Source: Solirubrobacteraceae bacterium
GTDB taxonomy: Bacteria > Actinomycetota > Thermoleophilia > Solirubrobacterales > Solirubrobacteraceae
Direction: 5' to 3'
DNA length: 64,000 nucleotides
NCBI GenBank assembly: GCA_017744415.1
Contig: JAGIBJ010000062.1
Coordinates: 103,018-167,017, forward strand
Both the position numbers and the translations under genes were made by a program. Positions 34,918-44,222 of the stretch are shown here, piece by piece (positions within the stretch are counted from its first letter, which is position 1; the number at the start of each line of letters is the position of its first letter). The notes below the pieces were generated by a model. It did no database searches and was not told where the DNA came from. It saw only the letters and a list, made by a program, of their open reading frames with translations.

Positions 34918-36264
34918 TTACTGCTCGCGCTTGAAGCGTCGGACGTTGAGGGCCAGCGCCGGCAGCACCAGCACGAGGAGGAGGACGGCGATGGCGGAGC
35001 CGAGGCCGAAGTCGTTGACGCCGCCGAACGACGTGCGCCACATCGCCAGCGCGATCACGTTGGCGTCGTCCTGGGACGACGCCGGCGCCACGGAGAGCAC
35101 GATGTCGAACACCTTCAGGACGTTGATGAGCATCGTGATGAAGACGACCGAGAGCACCGGCGCGAGCATCGGCGCGGTGACCCGCCTGAAGACCTGCCAT
35201 TCGGTGGCGCCGTCGGTGCGCGCGGCCTCGAGCACCTCCCGCGAGATCGCGGCGAGGCCGGCGGCGATGATCACCATCGCGAAGCCCGCCCACACCCAGA
35301 TGTAGGCGATCATCACGGCCGGGTTGATGAGTTTGGAGCCGAGCCAACTCACGCCGGCATACGGTGGCCCGAAGCTGTCTTTCGAGGCACCGACGGTGAA
35401 GTCTCCGCTGCCGACATCCTTGAAGGTGAAGGCGCCGGCGTCGTCGGTCTTGGCGGTCTGAATCGCCGCAGTGCTGCCGCTCTTGCGCAGCTCCACCGTC
35501 GCCCCGGGCACGCCGAGCTCCTCGGGCTCGACCTGGCCCGGGGTGCCGCCGCCGGGCTTGAAGTCACGCCAGACGACGCCCGTGATCGTGCCGGGTGCGG
35601 CCGCGGGGGCCGCGGCCTGCTTGGCCGACGCGGGCAGGGCCGTGGGCGCGATGCCGGTGAGGCCGATCAGCGCTTGGCCGCCGGCCTGCACGGGCGCCTT
35701 GACGTAGAAGCCGGTCTGCAGGGAGCCGGTGAGGCCCTCCGTGGAGGGCACGGCGTTGGGGAGCACGCTCCCGCTGCCGCCGAGCGCATCCCGCACCGCG
35801 CCGATCGACGCGTTGAGGGTGCCCTGGCTCGGGTCCTTCTCGTCCATGATCCGCCAGATCACTCCCGCGGCGAACAGCGAGATCGCCATCGGCATGAACA
35901 GCGCGAGCCGGAACGCGACCTGCCAGCGGATCCGCTCCGTGAGCACCGCGAGGACGAGTCCGATCGCGGTGACGAGTGCCGGGACGACGGCGACCCAGAG
36001 CACGTTGTTCTGGAGCGCCTTCACGAGCGTGTCGGTCGTGAAGATCGCCTTGTAGTTCGACAGCCAGACGAACTCGTCGCCGCTGCGGTCGAAGAGGCTG
36101 CGCCAGACGGTGGCGACCGTCGGGTAGACGAGCCAGATGATCAGGAAGAACGCCGCAGGGGCGAGGAACGCTGCCGTCGTGAGACGGCGCCGGCGCGCCT
36201 CGGCGCGCAGCCCATCAGGCTGCGCGCCGCCAGGCGCCCCGTCGTTCCTCGCCACCTGCGTCAT
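34918..36264 (-). CDS. Carbohydrate ABC transporter permease with an inserted Ig-like domain (MalF/AglF type)
   Basis: 448 residues, longer than the usual ~300. Six to seven transmembrane helices with the EAA loop DGATEWQVFRRVTAPMLAPV. Between helices 3 and 4 lies an external insertion (about 150-310): a Gly/Ala/Pro-rich segment followed by a CnaB/SdrD-like beta domain (TGVVWRDFKPGG, GVPGATVELRKSGS, AKTDDAGAFTFKDVGSGDF). Large extracytoplasmic insertions also occur in MalF, where they dock the binding protein; an Ig-like fold here may do the same. The gene starts 9 bp downstream of the binding-protein stop at 36274. Confidence 0.88.
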   Translation of the reverse strand: MTQVARNDGAPGGAQPDGLRAEARRRRLTTAAFLAPAAFFLIIWLVYPTVATVWRSLFDRSGDEFVWLSNYKAIFTTDTLVKALQNNVLWVAVVPALVTAIGLVLAVLTERIRWQVAFRLALFMPMAISLFAAGVIWRIMDEKDPSQGTLNASIGAVRDALGGSGSVLPNAVPSTEGLTGSLQTGFYVKAPVQAGGQALIGLTGIAPTALPASAKQAAAPAAAPGTITGVVWRDFKPGGGTPGQVEPEELGVPGATVELRKSGSTAAIQTAKTDDAGAFTFKDVGSGDFTVGASKDSFGPPYAGVSWLGSKLINPAVMIAYIWVWAGFAMVIIAAGLAAISREVLEAARTDGATEWQVFRRVTAPMLAPVLSVVFITMLINVLKVFDIVLSVAPASSQDDANVIALAMWRTSFGGVNDFGLGSAIAVLLLVLVLPALALNVRRFKREQ

Positions 36265-36273
36265 TCGGAGTGC

Positions 36274-37611
36274 CTAGTTCTTGTAGGCCTTGGCCGCGAG
36301 CTTCTCGAGCTCGGCCGCGGTGCCGTCGACGTCGTCGGGCTTCTGGAGGAAGTCCTGGAGGGCCTTCCACTCACCCTGGCCGGCGGTGCCACCGAAGGCG
36401 GCCGGAGCCAGGTCGCTCATGTCGAAGCGGAACGTGTCCGCGCTGGCGATCGCCGTGGCCGTGGCCTTCGTGAGGGCGTCGGGGTACACGTCGGCCGCGA
36501 CCTTCGTGTTCGGCGACGAGTAGCCGCCGCGCTTCGCCCACACCGTCTGCGCCTCGGCCGAAGCGAGGAACTCGACGAGGGCCTGGCCGGCTTCGCTGTC
36601 CTTGAAGAGGACGATCGAGTCGCCACCACCGACGACGGCCGGGCCGCTGCCGTTGATCGACGGGAACGGGAACTGGTTGTAGCCCGTCTCCGGCTTGAGC
36701 TTGGTCTTCGACGCCGCGACGCCCGGGACGAAGTCACCCTCCATCACCTGAGCGCCCTTCGCCGGATCGACGAAGACGTTCTCGACCGAGCCGGGGAACT
36801 CCGTCTCGAGGGCACCCGAGGTGCCGCCGACGATGTTCTTCGTGTCGGAGAAGATCTGGCCCATCGCGGTGAGGGCGTCCTTCACCGACTGGTCGGTCCA
36901 CGCGATCTCGTGGTTGGTCAGCTGGTCGTACTTGTCGGCGCCGGCCTGACGGAGGTAGATGTTCTCGAAGAGATCCGTGAGGGTCCAGCCGTCCGCACCG
37001 CCGATGGAGTAGGCGGGCGTGCCGGAGGCACCGATCGTCTTGGCGTTCTCGAGGAACGCGTCCCAGTCCGAAGGCGCCTCGACGCCCGCGTTCTTGAAGG
37101 CGGCGACGTTGTACCAGACGGTCGACTTGTTGGCCGCCTTGAAGACGAACGAGTAGAGCTTGCCGTCGATGTCGCCGAGCTTGGCGAGCGACTCGGGGTA
37201 CTCGGCGTCGATGGTGTCCTTGGCGAAGTCGAGCGGCTGCAGCGCGTCCTTCTCCTGGAACTCCTTCACGAGGCCGGGCTGGCCGACGGCGGCGACGTCC
37301 GGCGGGTTGCCACCTTCGACCGCGGTCGAGAGCACGGTCGCGGTGTTGTCACCGGCCGAGGTGTACTTCACCTTGACGTTCGGGTACTTCGCCTCGAAGG
37401 CGTCGAGCACGGCCTGGAACGACTTCTGCTCGTCGCCGGACCAGATGCCCGTCATCGAGACGGAGCCGCTGACGTCGGTGGATGCGGTGGTCGGGGCAGC
37501 CGACTCGCTGGAGCCGGAGTCCTTGTTGTCGTCGCTGCCGCAGGCGGCGAGCCCGCCGGCGAGCGTCGCGGCCGCGAACACGGCCGCGACGCGCTTGGAG
37601 GTACGAGTCAT
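36274..37611 (-). CDS. Sugar-binding lipoprotein of an alpha-glucoside-type ABC importer
   Basis: 445 residues with a lipoprotein signal: basic n-region (TRTSKR), hydrophobic core, lipobox LAACG (Cys at 25). The mature family-1 solute-binding fold shows [40 protein letters not shown], and [16 protein letters not shown], a pattern close to alpha-glucoside binding proteins (AglE-like). Substrate is therefore inferred as a glucoside or oligosaccharide. The ATG overlaps the stop of the ATPase gene (37608-37611), and the permease follows at 36264. Confidence 0.87.
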   Translation of the reverse strand: MTRTSKRVAAVFAAATLAGGLAACGSDDNKDSGSSESAAPTTASTDVSGSVSMTGIWSGDEQKSFQAVLDAFEAKYPNVKVKYTSAGDNTATVLSTAVEGGNPPDVAAVGQPGLVKEFQEKDALQPLDFAKDTIDAEYPESLAKLGDIDGKLYSFVFKAANKSTVWYNVAAFKNAGVEAPSDWDAFLENAKTIGASGTPAYSIGGADGWTLTDLFENIYLRQAGADKYDQLTNHEIAWTDQSVKDALTAMGQIFSDTKNIVGGTSGALETEFPGSVENVFVDPAKGAQVMEGDFVPGVAASKTKLKPETGYNQFPFPSINGSGPAVVGGGDSIVLFKDSEAGQALVEFLASAEAQTVWAKRGGYSSPNTKVAADVYPDALTKATATAIASADTFRFDMSDLAPAAFGGTAGQGEWKALQDFLQKPDDVDGTAAELEKLAAKAYKN

Positions 37612-38897
37612 GAGTTGGCTCCTTCAGGTTGGGACACGGAGTCATCGCCAGCGGCCTGGGTAGCCGCCGGCTGGGCGGGAGGATGGTCCGCGGGCGGGCG
37701 CTCGTAGATGCCCAGGCCGTTGGTTGGGTCGAAGAAGTGGAGGTTGCGCGTGTCGACGCGCATCTCGACGGTCTGGCCGAGCTCGACCTTCGAGCGCGGG
37801 CTGAACCGCGCGACGAGCGTGGCTACGCGCGTGTCATCGCTGCCGAGGGCGGAGAGACCGAGGTCGGCCTCGAGTTCGGCGGAATCATCGGTGCGGCCGG
37901 GCGTCGCCTCGATCTCGAGGTGGGCCATGATCTCGCTGCCGAGCGCTTCGCGAAGCTTGAGCACGCCACGCAGGCGGCGGTCGGCCGGAGCCGCAGGGTC
38001 GATCGCGGCGTCCTCGATCTCCTCGGGCCGGATGCCGAGGATCAGCGGCTTGCCGATGTAGGCCCCGAGGCCCGTACGCGCAGCGACGAGTTCAGGGTCG
38101 AGGGTGAGCGACTGGCCGCCGAGGTCCGCGCGCAAGCTGCCGTCGGCTTCCTTGCGCAGCGTCGCCTCGAACATGTTCATCGAGGGGCTGCCGATGAAGC
38201 CGCCGACGAAGAGGTTCACCGGCCGGTCGTAGAGCTCCTGCGGCGGCGCGACCTGCTGGAGCTCGCCCTTCTTCATCACGGCGACGCGGTCGCCCATGGT
38301 GAGCGCCTCGACCTGGTCGTGCGTGACGTAGATCGTCGTCGTCGCGAGCTCGCGCTGGAGCCGGGCGATCTCGGCGCGGGTCTGCACGCGCAGCTTCGCG
38401 TCGAGGTTCGAGAGCGGCTCGTCCATCAGGAACGCCGCGGGCTGGCGGACGATCGCGCGCCCCATGGCGACGCGCTGGCGCTGGCCGCCGGAGAGCGCGC
38501 GCGGCTTGCGTTCGAGGAAGTCGATGAGGTCGAGCGACTTCGCGGCGGTGCGCACGCGGCGGTCGATCTCGTCCTTCGGGGCCTTGCGGAGCTTGAGGCC
38601 GAACGCGATGTTGTCGTAGACGCTGAGGTGCGGGTAGAGCGCGTAGCTCTGGAACACCATCGCGATGTCGCGATCGCGCGAGGGGACGTGGTTGACGACC
38701 CGGTCGCCGATCTTGAGCTCGCCGCCGGTGATGTCTTCCAGCCCGGCGATCATCCGCAGCGCGGTGGTCTTGCCGCAGCCCGACGGCCCGACGAGCACGA
38801 GGAACTCGCCGTCGGCGATGTCGAGCGAAAGGTCGCTCACGGCGCGCTGATCGCCGGAGTAGACCTTCGTGATGCGGTCGAGCGTGACGCCCGCCAT
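37608..38897 (-). CDS. ABC transporter ATPase (MsmK/UgpC/AglK family)
   Basis: 429 residues. Nucleotide-binding domain with Walker [15 protein letters not shown]-loop [13 protein letters not shown], signature [14 protein letters not shown], Walker [14 protein letters not shown] and His-switch [16 protein letters not shown], then a C-terminal regulatory TOBE/OB region of about 190 residues that has extra length compared with MsmK. Energises the sugar importer. It is the first gene of the operon; ATG at 38897 with GGGAG upstream. Possible operators lie upstream (38949-38962 and 38995-39013). Confidence 0.92.
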   Translation of the reverse strand: MAGVTLDRITKVYSGDQRAVSDLSLDIADGEFLVLVGPSGCGKTTALRMIAGLEDITGGELKIGDRVVNHVPSRDRDIAMVFQSYALYPHLSVYDNIAFGLKLRKAPKDEIDRRVRTAAKSLDLIDFLERKPRALSGGQRQRVAMGRAIVRQPAAFLMDEPLSNLDAKLRVQTRAEIARLQRELATTTIYVTHDQVEALTMGDRVAVMKKGELQQVAPPQELYDRPVNLFVGGFIGSPSMNMFEATLRKEADGSLRADLGGQSLTLDPELVAARTGLGAYIGKPLILGIRPEEIEDAAIDPAAPADRRLRGVLKLREALGSEIMAHLEIEATPGRTDDSAELEADLGLSALGSDDTRVATLVARFSPRSKVELGQTVEMRVDTRNLHFFDPTNGLGIYERPPADHPPAQPAATQAAGDDSVSQPEGANS

Positions 38898-39216
38898 GCG
38901 GCTCCCTTCTCGCCGGCCCGCTGGTGCGCGTGGGGACCCCGGCGTCCTGTGACCCTAGTCACGTATCCGGCGAGATGCGGTGCGGTGGTAACTCCGGTTT
39001 CCGGTGCAAACCGCGATGTTCTGCGATTTCGTTGCTACGTGGCGTGTTGCCGCTCAATCGACCGGATCTGGCCGGTCGTCGCCCGAACGAACCCCGCCGA
39101 ACGCGGCCCCCCGACGGGAGGTTTCCCCGATATCGCCGAGGGAAATTGCCCGTCCAAACCTCGCGGAGACGAGGGTCGCGCGCGCCTCCCGCCCGCGGCT
39201 CAGGCTGAACGGGTTC
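38898..39216. promoter_or_regulatory. Operon 5' region with two candidate operators
   Basis: 319 bases upstream of the sugar-importer operon without a gene. gtgac-ccta-gtcac (38949-38962) lies 52 bp upstream of the ATG, and cggttt-N7-aaaccg (38995-39013) about 98 bp upstream. Inverted repeats of this size at an importer promoter fit a LacI/GntR-type sugar repressor site, but no repressor gene is adjacent. A weaker tttcccc/gagggaaa pair occurs at about 39121-39143. Confidence 0.5.
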
Positions 39217-40329
39217 CTAGACGAGCTGGTGGAGCGCGTCGCCGATGCGGGCGATCTGCTCGTCGGTGATCGCCGCGCTCATCGGAAGGGCGAGGTGCTG
39301 GGCGGCGAGCAGATCGGTGGCCGGGAGCGGAGCGACCCCACCCCGCGTGAACGGCTCCATCGCCGGCTGCAGATGGACCGGGCGGCGGTAGTAGGCACGT
39401 GCTTCGATGCCGCGGTCGGCCAGGCCCTCGGCGAGGCGGTCGGCCTCGGGGTGGGTGATCACCCAGAGGTTCCAGGCCGGATCGGTGCCCGGGCCGGGCA
39501 CAGGCTGACCGACGGCCTCGGGGAGTGCCTCGAGGTAGCGCGCGCCGGCGGCGCGCCGGTGGGCGAGCCATGCGGGCAGATGCGGGAGCTGCACGCCGAG
39601 AATCGCCGCCTGGATCGCGTCGAGACGCGAGTTGTAGCCCACCTCGAGGTAGGTGTCCTTGGCGTGCGAGCCGTGGAGCCGCAGGATGCGCACCTGCTCG
39701 GCGATCGCCGCGTCGTCGGTGACGATCGCGCCGCCGTCGCCGAAGGCGCCGAGGTTCTTCGACGGGTAGAAGCTGAAGGTGCCGATGGTGCCGAGCGTGC
39801 CCGCCTGCCCCGGAGTGCCGTCGGCGCGCGGGCCGGTGGCGCCGGTCGCCTGGGCAGCATCCTCGAGCACGGGGACGCCGAGCGCCTCGATCTCGGCGAT
39901 CGGCGCGACGTTGCCGAAGAGGTGCACGGCCACGACGGCCTTCGTGCGCGGCGTCATCACGGCCTTCACGGTCTCGGCGGTGACGCACCGGGTGGCCTCG
40001 TCGACATCGCAGAACACCGGCGTGGCGCCCGTCGGCGGGATCGCCTCAGCGCTGGCGTAGAACGTGAACGACGGCACGATCACCTCGTCGCCGGGGCCGA
40101 CACCGAGCGCGCGGAGGGCGATCGTGATCGCCTCGGTGCCGTTGGCGACGCCGATCGCGTGCTGCGTGCCGACGGATGCGGCGAAGGCCTCCTCGAACGC
40201 GGACACCTCGGGGCCGAGCACGAACGCTCCCGAATCGAGCACGCGTGCCACGGCGGCGTCGATCTCTTCGCGGAGCGGCAGCACCGGGGTGCGCGTATCG
40301 AACACCGGGATCTTCGTGGGCGTCGTCAT
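39217..40329 (-). CDS. DegT/DnrJ/EryC1/StrS sugar aminotransferase
   Basis: 370-residue PLP-dependent aminotransferase acting on nucleotide 3- or 4-keto sugars. PLP Lys is in TFSFYPSKNLGAFGDGGA (Lys in PSKN); the conserved GVANGTEAITIALRALG, PVLEDAAQATGA and LDAIQAAIL blocks are present and the length is typical. It could use the 4-keto product of the CapD-like dehydratase or the 3-keto product of a uronic-acid pathway. ATG at 40329 is chosen over longer frames because the family N-terminus begins KIPVFDTR. Located away from its likely partners, beside three unrelated RDD proteins. Confidence 0.9.
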   Translation of the reverse strand: MTTPTKIPVFDTRTPVLPLREEIDAAVARVLDSGAFVLGPEVSAFEEAFAASVGTQHAIGVANGTEAITIALRALGVGPGDEVIVPSFTFYASAEAIPPTGATPVFCDVDEATRCVTAETVKAVMTPRTKAVVAVHLFGNVAPIAEIEALGVPVLEDAAQATGATGPRADGTPGQAGTLGTIGTFSFYPSKNLGAFGDGGAIVTDDAAIAEQVRILRLHGSHAKDTYLEVGYNSRLDAIQAAILGVQLPHLPAWLAHRRAAGARYLEALPEAVGQPVPGPGTDPAWNLWVITHPEADRLAEGLADRGIEARAYYRRPVHLQPAMEPFTRGGVAPLPATDLLAAQHLALPMSAAITDEQIARIGDALHQLV

Positions 40330-40450
40330 CGCCTCGCAGCGTACCGCTGCGCCTGGGCACGCCAGACGCCGAGGGGCCGGGCTGGTGGCCGCTGGCGGTG
40401 AACATCGTCCGGATGTGCGACGCACCGATTCGTCTGGGAGACTTTGGCGC

Positions 40451-41089
40451 GTGACCGTTCCTCCCACAGGCGGGATTCCGGGGATTCCCGGTGGCACGGG
40501 CTGGGCTGGCCCGCAACAGCCCGCGGGCGCGCCGCCCGTGTTCGTGAGCCCGCAGCCGACGTACGCGTCGACCGAGCAGTTCGAGCTCGCCGGCTGGGGG
40601 TCGCGGTTCGGCGCGTTCCTGGTCGACTGGTTCCTGCGCGTGCTGATCGCGGTCGTCGTCCCGCTCGTCCTCTTCGCACTGATCGCCGACGATCCGTTCA
40701 GCATCCCGGCCGGCTGGGACGAGTCCGACGACATGTTCCTGGCGGGCACCACAGCGGGCGACTACAACCTGTTCTGGCTCCTGGGGACCATGGTGCTCGG
40801 CTACGTCGTCGCCGGCATCTTCTACGCCCCGCTCTTCATGGATCGGTGGCGCGGCGCGACGCCCGGCAAGAAGCTCGTCGGCATCCGCGTGGTCCACGAG
40901 GGCGGCGCCGATCTCACGCTCGGCCAGGCGTTCGTGCGCGAACCGCTGGTGAAGGGCCTGCTGATCAACACGATCGGCGGTTCGTTCGGGCTCGTGCCGC
41001 TCGTGAGCTACCTGTGGCCGCTCTGGGACCGCGAGTGCCGCGCCGGGCACGACTTCATCGTGAAGACGCGCGTCGTGCGCGCCCGCTGA
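40451..41089 (+). CDS. RDD-family membrane protein 1
   Basis: 212 residues: a Pro/Gly-rich cytoplasmic head (PPTGGIPGIPGGTG), then the RDD domain with ELAGWGSRFGAFLVDWFLR, a second helix pair, ATPGKKLVGIRVV and a final REPLVKGLLINTIGG to LVSYLWPLWDRECRAGHD, where the Arg-Asp-Asp-like positions are conserved. The function of RDD proteins is unknown (some act as transporters). GTG at 40451. First of three tandem paralogues. Confidence 0.85.
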   Translation: MTVPPTGGIPGIPGGTGWAGPQQPAGAPPVFVSPQPTYASTEQFELAGWGSRFGAFLVDWFLRVLIAVVVPLVLFALIADDPFSIPAGWDESDDMFLAGTTAGDYNLFWLLGTMVLGYVVAGIFYAPLFMDRWRGATPGKKLVGIRVVHEGGADLTLGQAFVREPLVKGLLINTIGGSFGLVPLVSYLWPLWDRECRAGHDFIVKTRVVRAR

Positions 41090-41097
41090 GCCCTCCG

Positions 41098-41181
41098 GGG
41101 TCCCGGCGGCATCCACCTGCGGGTCCCCTCGGGATCGTTCAGGGTCCCGGCGGCATCTACCTGCGGGTCCCCTCGGGATCG
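41098..41181. repeat. Tandem ~44-bp repeat with gggtccc every ~22 bp
   Basis: Two 40-bp copies (41098-41137 and 41142-41181) differ at one base. gggtccc recurs at 41098, 41121, 41142 and 41165. The complementary unit gggacccgcaggtggatgcc also appears at 9726-9795. It occupies the gap between RDD genes 1 and 2. Confidence 0.8.
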
Positions 41182-41243
41182 TGGGCTCGCGCCCGACCGC
41201 CCGCTGCGGCAGGATTGAGCGCGGCGCCCCACGCCGCACCACA

Positions 41244-42014
41244 ATGCACGCATTCCAGGCCCTGAACCTCACGCTCCTCAACGCTCCCGACGAGGGCGGC
41301 GGCTTCCCCGGCATTCCCGGGGGCGGGCCGAGCGGTGGCAGTGGCGGTGGCCTGCCCGGGATCCCGGGCGGTGGGCCGAGCGGCATTCCCGGCGGCGGCA
41401 GCTCGAGCTCCGGTGGATCGCAGAGCTGGGGCGCGCCCGCACCGATGCCGGGCCAGGAGACGCCGCAGCAGGCCCAGCCGCAGGCGGCGCAGTTCTCCCA
41501 GCCTGAGCCGCCGACCGCGGGTGGGGGCGGTCAGGTGTTCGAGCTCGCCGGCTGGGGCGCGCGGTTCGGGGCGTGGCTCGTCGATCTGATCCTGATCTGG
41601 GTGATCCTGCTCCCGCTCTTCGGGATCGCCGGCGCGCTCGGCCTCGACACCGGGAGCTCGAGCTCGTCCGGAAGTGGCGCCTCGTTCTCGGCCGCCGACG
41701 GCCAGGTGCTCGGCATCATGCTGCTGTGGGTGATCGCCGTGATCCTCTACGCCCCGACGACGATGGCGCTGATGCAGGGCTCGACGCCGGGCAAGCGCGT
41801 CCTCGGCATCCGCGTGGTGCGCGCCGACGGCTCACCGGTCACGTTCGGGTTCGCGTTCCTGCGCGAGGTCGTGGTGAAGGGGATCGTGGTGCAGTCGGCC
41901 AGCATCGTGACCTTCGGGCTCGGCGCGCTCGTGAACTACTTGTGGCCGCTGTGGGATTCCGAGAACCGCGCGGTGCACGACCTCGTCGTGCGATCGCGCG
42001 TCGTGCGACGCTGA
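41244..42014 (+). CDS. RDD-family membrane protein 2
   Basis: 256 residues with a longer Gly/Pro-rich N-terminal region built of repeats such as FPGIPGGGPSG, then the RDD domain (FELAGWGARFGAWLVDLILI, ALMQGSTPGKRVLGIRVV, EVVVKGIVVQSASIVTFGLG, LVNYLWPLWDSENRAVHD). Similar to its two neighbours in the helix pattern and C-terminal motif. The ATG at 41244 is preferred to an upstream in-frame GTG inside the repeat. Function unknown. Confidence 0.85.
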   Translation: MHAFQALNLTLLNAPDEGGGFPGIPGGGPSGGSGGGLPGIPGGGPSGIPGGGSSSSGGSQSWGAPAPMPGQETPQQAQPQAAQFSQPEPPTAGGGGQVFELAGWGARFGAWLVDLILIWVILLPLFGIAGALGLDTGSSSSSGSGASFSAADGQVLGIMLLWVIAVILYAPTTMALMQGSTPGKRVLGIRVVRADGSPVTFGFAFLREVVVKGIVVQSASIVTFGLGALVNYLWPLWDSENRAVHDLVVRSRVVRR

Positions 42015-42021
42015 TGGGCCG

Positions 42022-42729
42022 ATGACCCAGCCGCCCACCCCGGAGCCGAAGCCGTCGATCTACACGCGGCTCGACGGCTCGCCGCTCTACCAGCCCCAAC
42101 AGCCCTTCCCGACTGGGTTCCCGCAGCCCGCGGGCGGAGCGGTCGATGTCACCGTCGGCGCGCCCGCTGTGCCCACGCCCTTCCCGGGCTCGCCGATTCC
42201 GCCCGTCGCGGTCGCCCGCCAGGAGTTCGTGCTCGCGACGTGGGGCTCGCGGCTCGGCGCCTACCTGATCGACGCGTTCCTCTTCGGCATCCTCGCGTGG
42301 ATCGTCCTCGTGCCGGTGGGGGTCGCCCTCGGCCTCACGGTGAACGAGTCGGCCGAGTTCTTCGCGCGCCTCTCACCGCTGCCGGAGAGCATCGCGGAGC
42401 CCACGCCCTTCTACGTCGCCGTCGCTTTCCAGGCGCTGATCCCCGGCATCGCGCTCGCGATGGCGTTGCTGCGCCTGGATGGCCAGTCGCCCGGCAAGCG
42501 CGCGGTAGGCATCCGCGTCGTCCGCGCCGACGGCCTCCCGCTCGACTCCCGCACCGCTTTCCGCCGCGAGCTCGCCGCCAAGACGATCCTCATGGCGCTC
42601 GTGTTGATCTTCACCCTCGGCCTCGGCTGGCTGCTCAACTACCTCTGGCCGCTTTGGGACAAGGAGCACCGCGCCGGCCACGACATGCTCGTGGGCACGC
42701 GGGTGGTGCAGGCGCCGAAGGTGCGCTGA
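42022..42729 (+). CDS. RDD-family membrane protein 3
   Basis: 235 residues: Pro-rich head (MTQPPTPEPKPSIYTRLDGS), then RDD domain with EFVLATWGSRLGAYLIDAFL, GQSPGKRAVGIRVVRADG, and ELAAKTILMALVLIFTLGLG to LNYLWPLWDKEHRAGHD. It begins 8 bp after the stop of RDD protein 2, so they are co-transcribed. The three share the same order of motifs, indicating local duplication. A hairpin follows at 42876-42898. Confidence 0.86.
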   Translation: MTQPPTPEPKPSIYTRLDGSPLYQPQQPFPTGFPQPAGGAVDVTVGAPAVPTPFPGSPIPPVAVARQEFVLATWGSRLGAYLIDAFLFGILAWIVLVPVGVALGLTVNESAEFFARLSPLPESIAEPTPFYVAVAFQALIPGIALAMALLRLDGQSPGKRAVGIRVVRADGLPLDSRTAFRRELAAKTILMALVLIFTLGLGWLLNYLWPLWDKEHRAGHDMLVGTRVVQAPKVR

Positions 42730-42875
42730 GGGCGCGGGCAGCCCTCTCGCACCGCCGGCATACCGCAACGCCACCGACCTCGGGTCACCGTTCGTCGTCC
42801 CTCCACGCCCAGACCGCTCGTGTGGTGTCACACTTGCGGGTACACAAACCGCGCCAACGCCCGATACCCCAACCG

Positions 42876-42898
42876 CTGGCACCCTCACGGGGTGCCAG
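42876..42898. terminator. Compact hairpin between RDD operon and purM
   Basis: Arms ctggcaccc (42876-42884) and gggtgccag (42890-42898) are perfectly complementary with a 5-nt loop. The convergent position, 147 bp after the RDD stop and 79 bp after the purM stop, fits a shared terminator; no T-tract follows. Confidence 0.6.
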
Positions 42899-42976
42899 GC
42901 GTCGGGTGATCCCGCATCAGCGTGCCCCCGAAGTCGACACCGCCCGACGGGCGCCAGGGCTCAGCCCGCCGGCGCC

Positions 42977-44035
42977 TCAGCCCGAGACGATCTGGTCGCC
43001 GCGCACGCTGGCGACGCCCGCCTGATCGGTGACGCGACCGATCACGGCAGTGCCGGGGTGGTGGGCGCCGAGGATGGCGACGGCCGGCTCGGCCTGGGCC
43101 TCGGGGACGACCGCGACGAGGCCGCAGCCCATGTTGAAGACCTCCCACATCTCCCGCTCGCTCACCTGGCCGGTGCGCTGGACGAGGGGGAACACGCCGG
43201 GCACGGGCAGCGGCGTGTCGATGGCGTAGCCGATGCCGCGCCCGAGGCGGAGGAGGTTGGCGACGCCGCCGCCGGTGATGTGCGAGAGGCCGTGGACATC
43301 GACCTCGGCGCTACGAATGAGTTCGAGCGCGGCGCGCACGTAGATCACGGTCGGCTCGAGGAGGGCGTCGGCGACGGTGGCTCCGCCGAGCTCCTCCGGC
43401 GTGTCGTCGAACCCGTAGCCGCCCTGCTCGAGGATCGCGCGGCGCGCAAGGGTGTAGCCGTTGCTGTGGAGACCGCTGCTGGGCACGCCGACGAGCACGT
43501 CGCCGGCGGTGATGAGCTCGCCGGTGATGATGCCGTCGAGGGCGACGGTGCCGACGGCGGCGCCGCAGAGATCGAAGCCGGTGGGTGACGGATGGCCCTT
43601 GATCAGCTCGGGCAGCACTGCCACCTCGCCGCCGGGCACCTCGATGTTCGCCTGGCGCGCGCCCTCGGCGATGCCCTTGGCGATGGCGCCGAGGTGGTCG
43701 GGGTCGCTCTGCTCGACGGCGATGTAGTCGACCATCGCGATCGGCTCAGCGCCGACGCAGACGAGGTCGTTCACGTTCATCGCGACGCAGTCGATGCCCA
43801 CGGTGTCGATGCGGCCCGTCTGCTCGGCGACGACGAGCTTGCTGCCGACGCCATCGGTGGCGATCGCGAGGCCGAGGCCCGGTGCGATCTGCAGCACGCT
43901 GGCATAGTGGCCGGGCAGCGGCACCACGCGCGAGCCGCCGTCAGGACGCGCGCCGGAGAGCTCCCCGACGATCGCCTTCACGGCGCGGTCGGCCTCGTCG
44001 GTGTCCACCCCGGCCGCTGCGTACGCCTCGCTCAT
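42977..44035 (-). CDS. purM: Phosphoribosylformylglycinamidine cyclo-ligase (AIR synthetase)
   Basis: 352 residues. Catalyses ATP-dependent cyclisation of formylglycinamidine ribotide to aminoimidazole ribotide in purine synthesis. Conserved segments: YAAAGVDTDEADRAVKAI at the N-terminus, ATDGVGSKLVVAEQTGR, GIDCVAMNVNDLVCVGAEP, ELIKGHPSPTGFDLCGAAVG, VGVPSSGLHSNGYTLARR and GLSHITGGGVANLLRLG, all matching the PurM/ThiL superfamily PurM member. ATG at 44035 chosen; an ATG 9 bp upstream is possible. It is not clustered with other purine genes here. Confidence 0.93.
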   Translation of the reverse strand: MSEAYAAAGVDTDEADRAVKAIVGELSGARPDGGSRVVPLPGHYASVLQIAPGLGLAIATDGVGSKLVVAEQTGRIDTVGIDCVAMNVNDLVCVGAEPIAMVDYIAVEQSDPDHLGAIAKGIAEGARQANIEVPGGEVAVLPELIKGHPSPTGFDLCGAAVGTVALDGIITGELITAGDVLVGVPSSGLHSNGYTLARRAILEQGGYGFDDTPEELGGATVADALLEPTVIYVRAALELIRSAEVDVHGLSHITGGGVANLLRLGRGIGYAIDTPLPVPGVFPLVQRTGQVSEREMWEVFNMGCGLVAVVPEAQAEPAVAILGAHHPGTAVIGRVTDQAGVASVRGDQIVSG

Positions 44036-44222
44036 GCCGCCCATGGTGACGGATCGCGCGTGACGAGGGGCGGCGCCGCATCTCGAAGACCGCACGGAGC
44101 GCCGACTGGCACGCCGAGCGCGCGCCTGCGTGTCGCCCTCCGCCGTCAGTGCCGGGCGGCGCGGCGCAGGCTTGCGGAAGAGATGCGCACGAGCGCCGAG
44201 GCCGCGGCTGAGGTGGCAGCGC

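Noticed and set aside
33925..37707. 1260-codon plus-strand frame across the sugar importer
   Set aside because: Antisense to lipoprotein and permeases; low-complexity Arg/Glu/Asp composition and no motif.
41098..41181. Repeat as a CRISPR array
   Set aside because: Units are about 22 bp without unique spacers, only two 40-bp copies, and no cas genes in the window.
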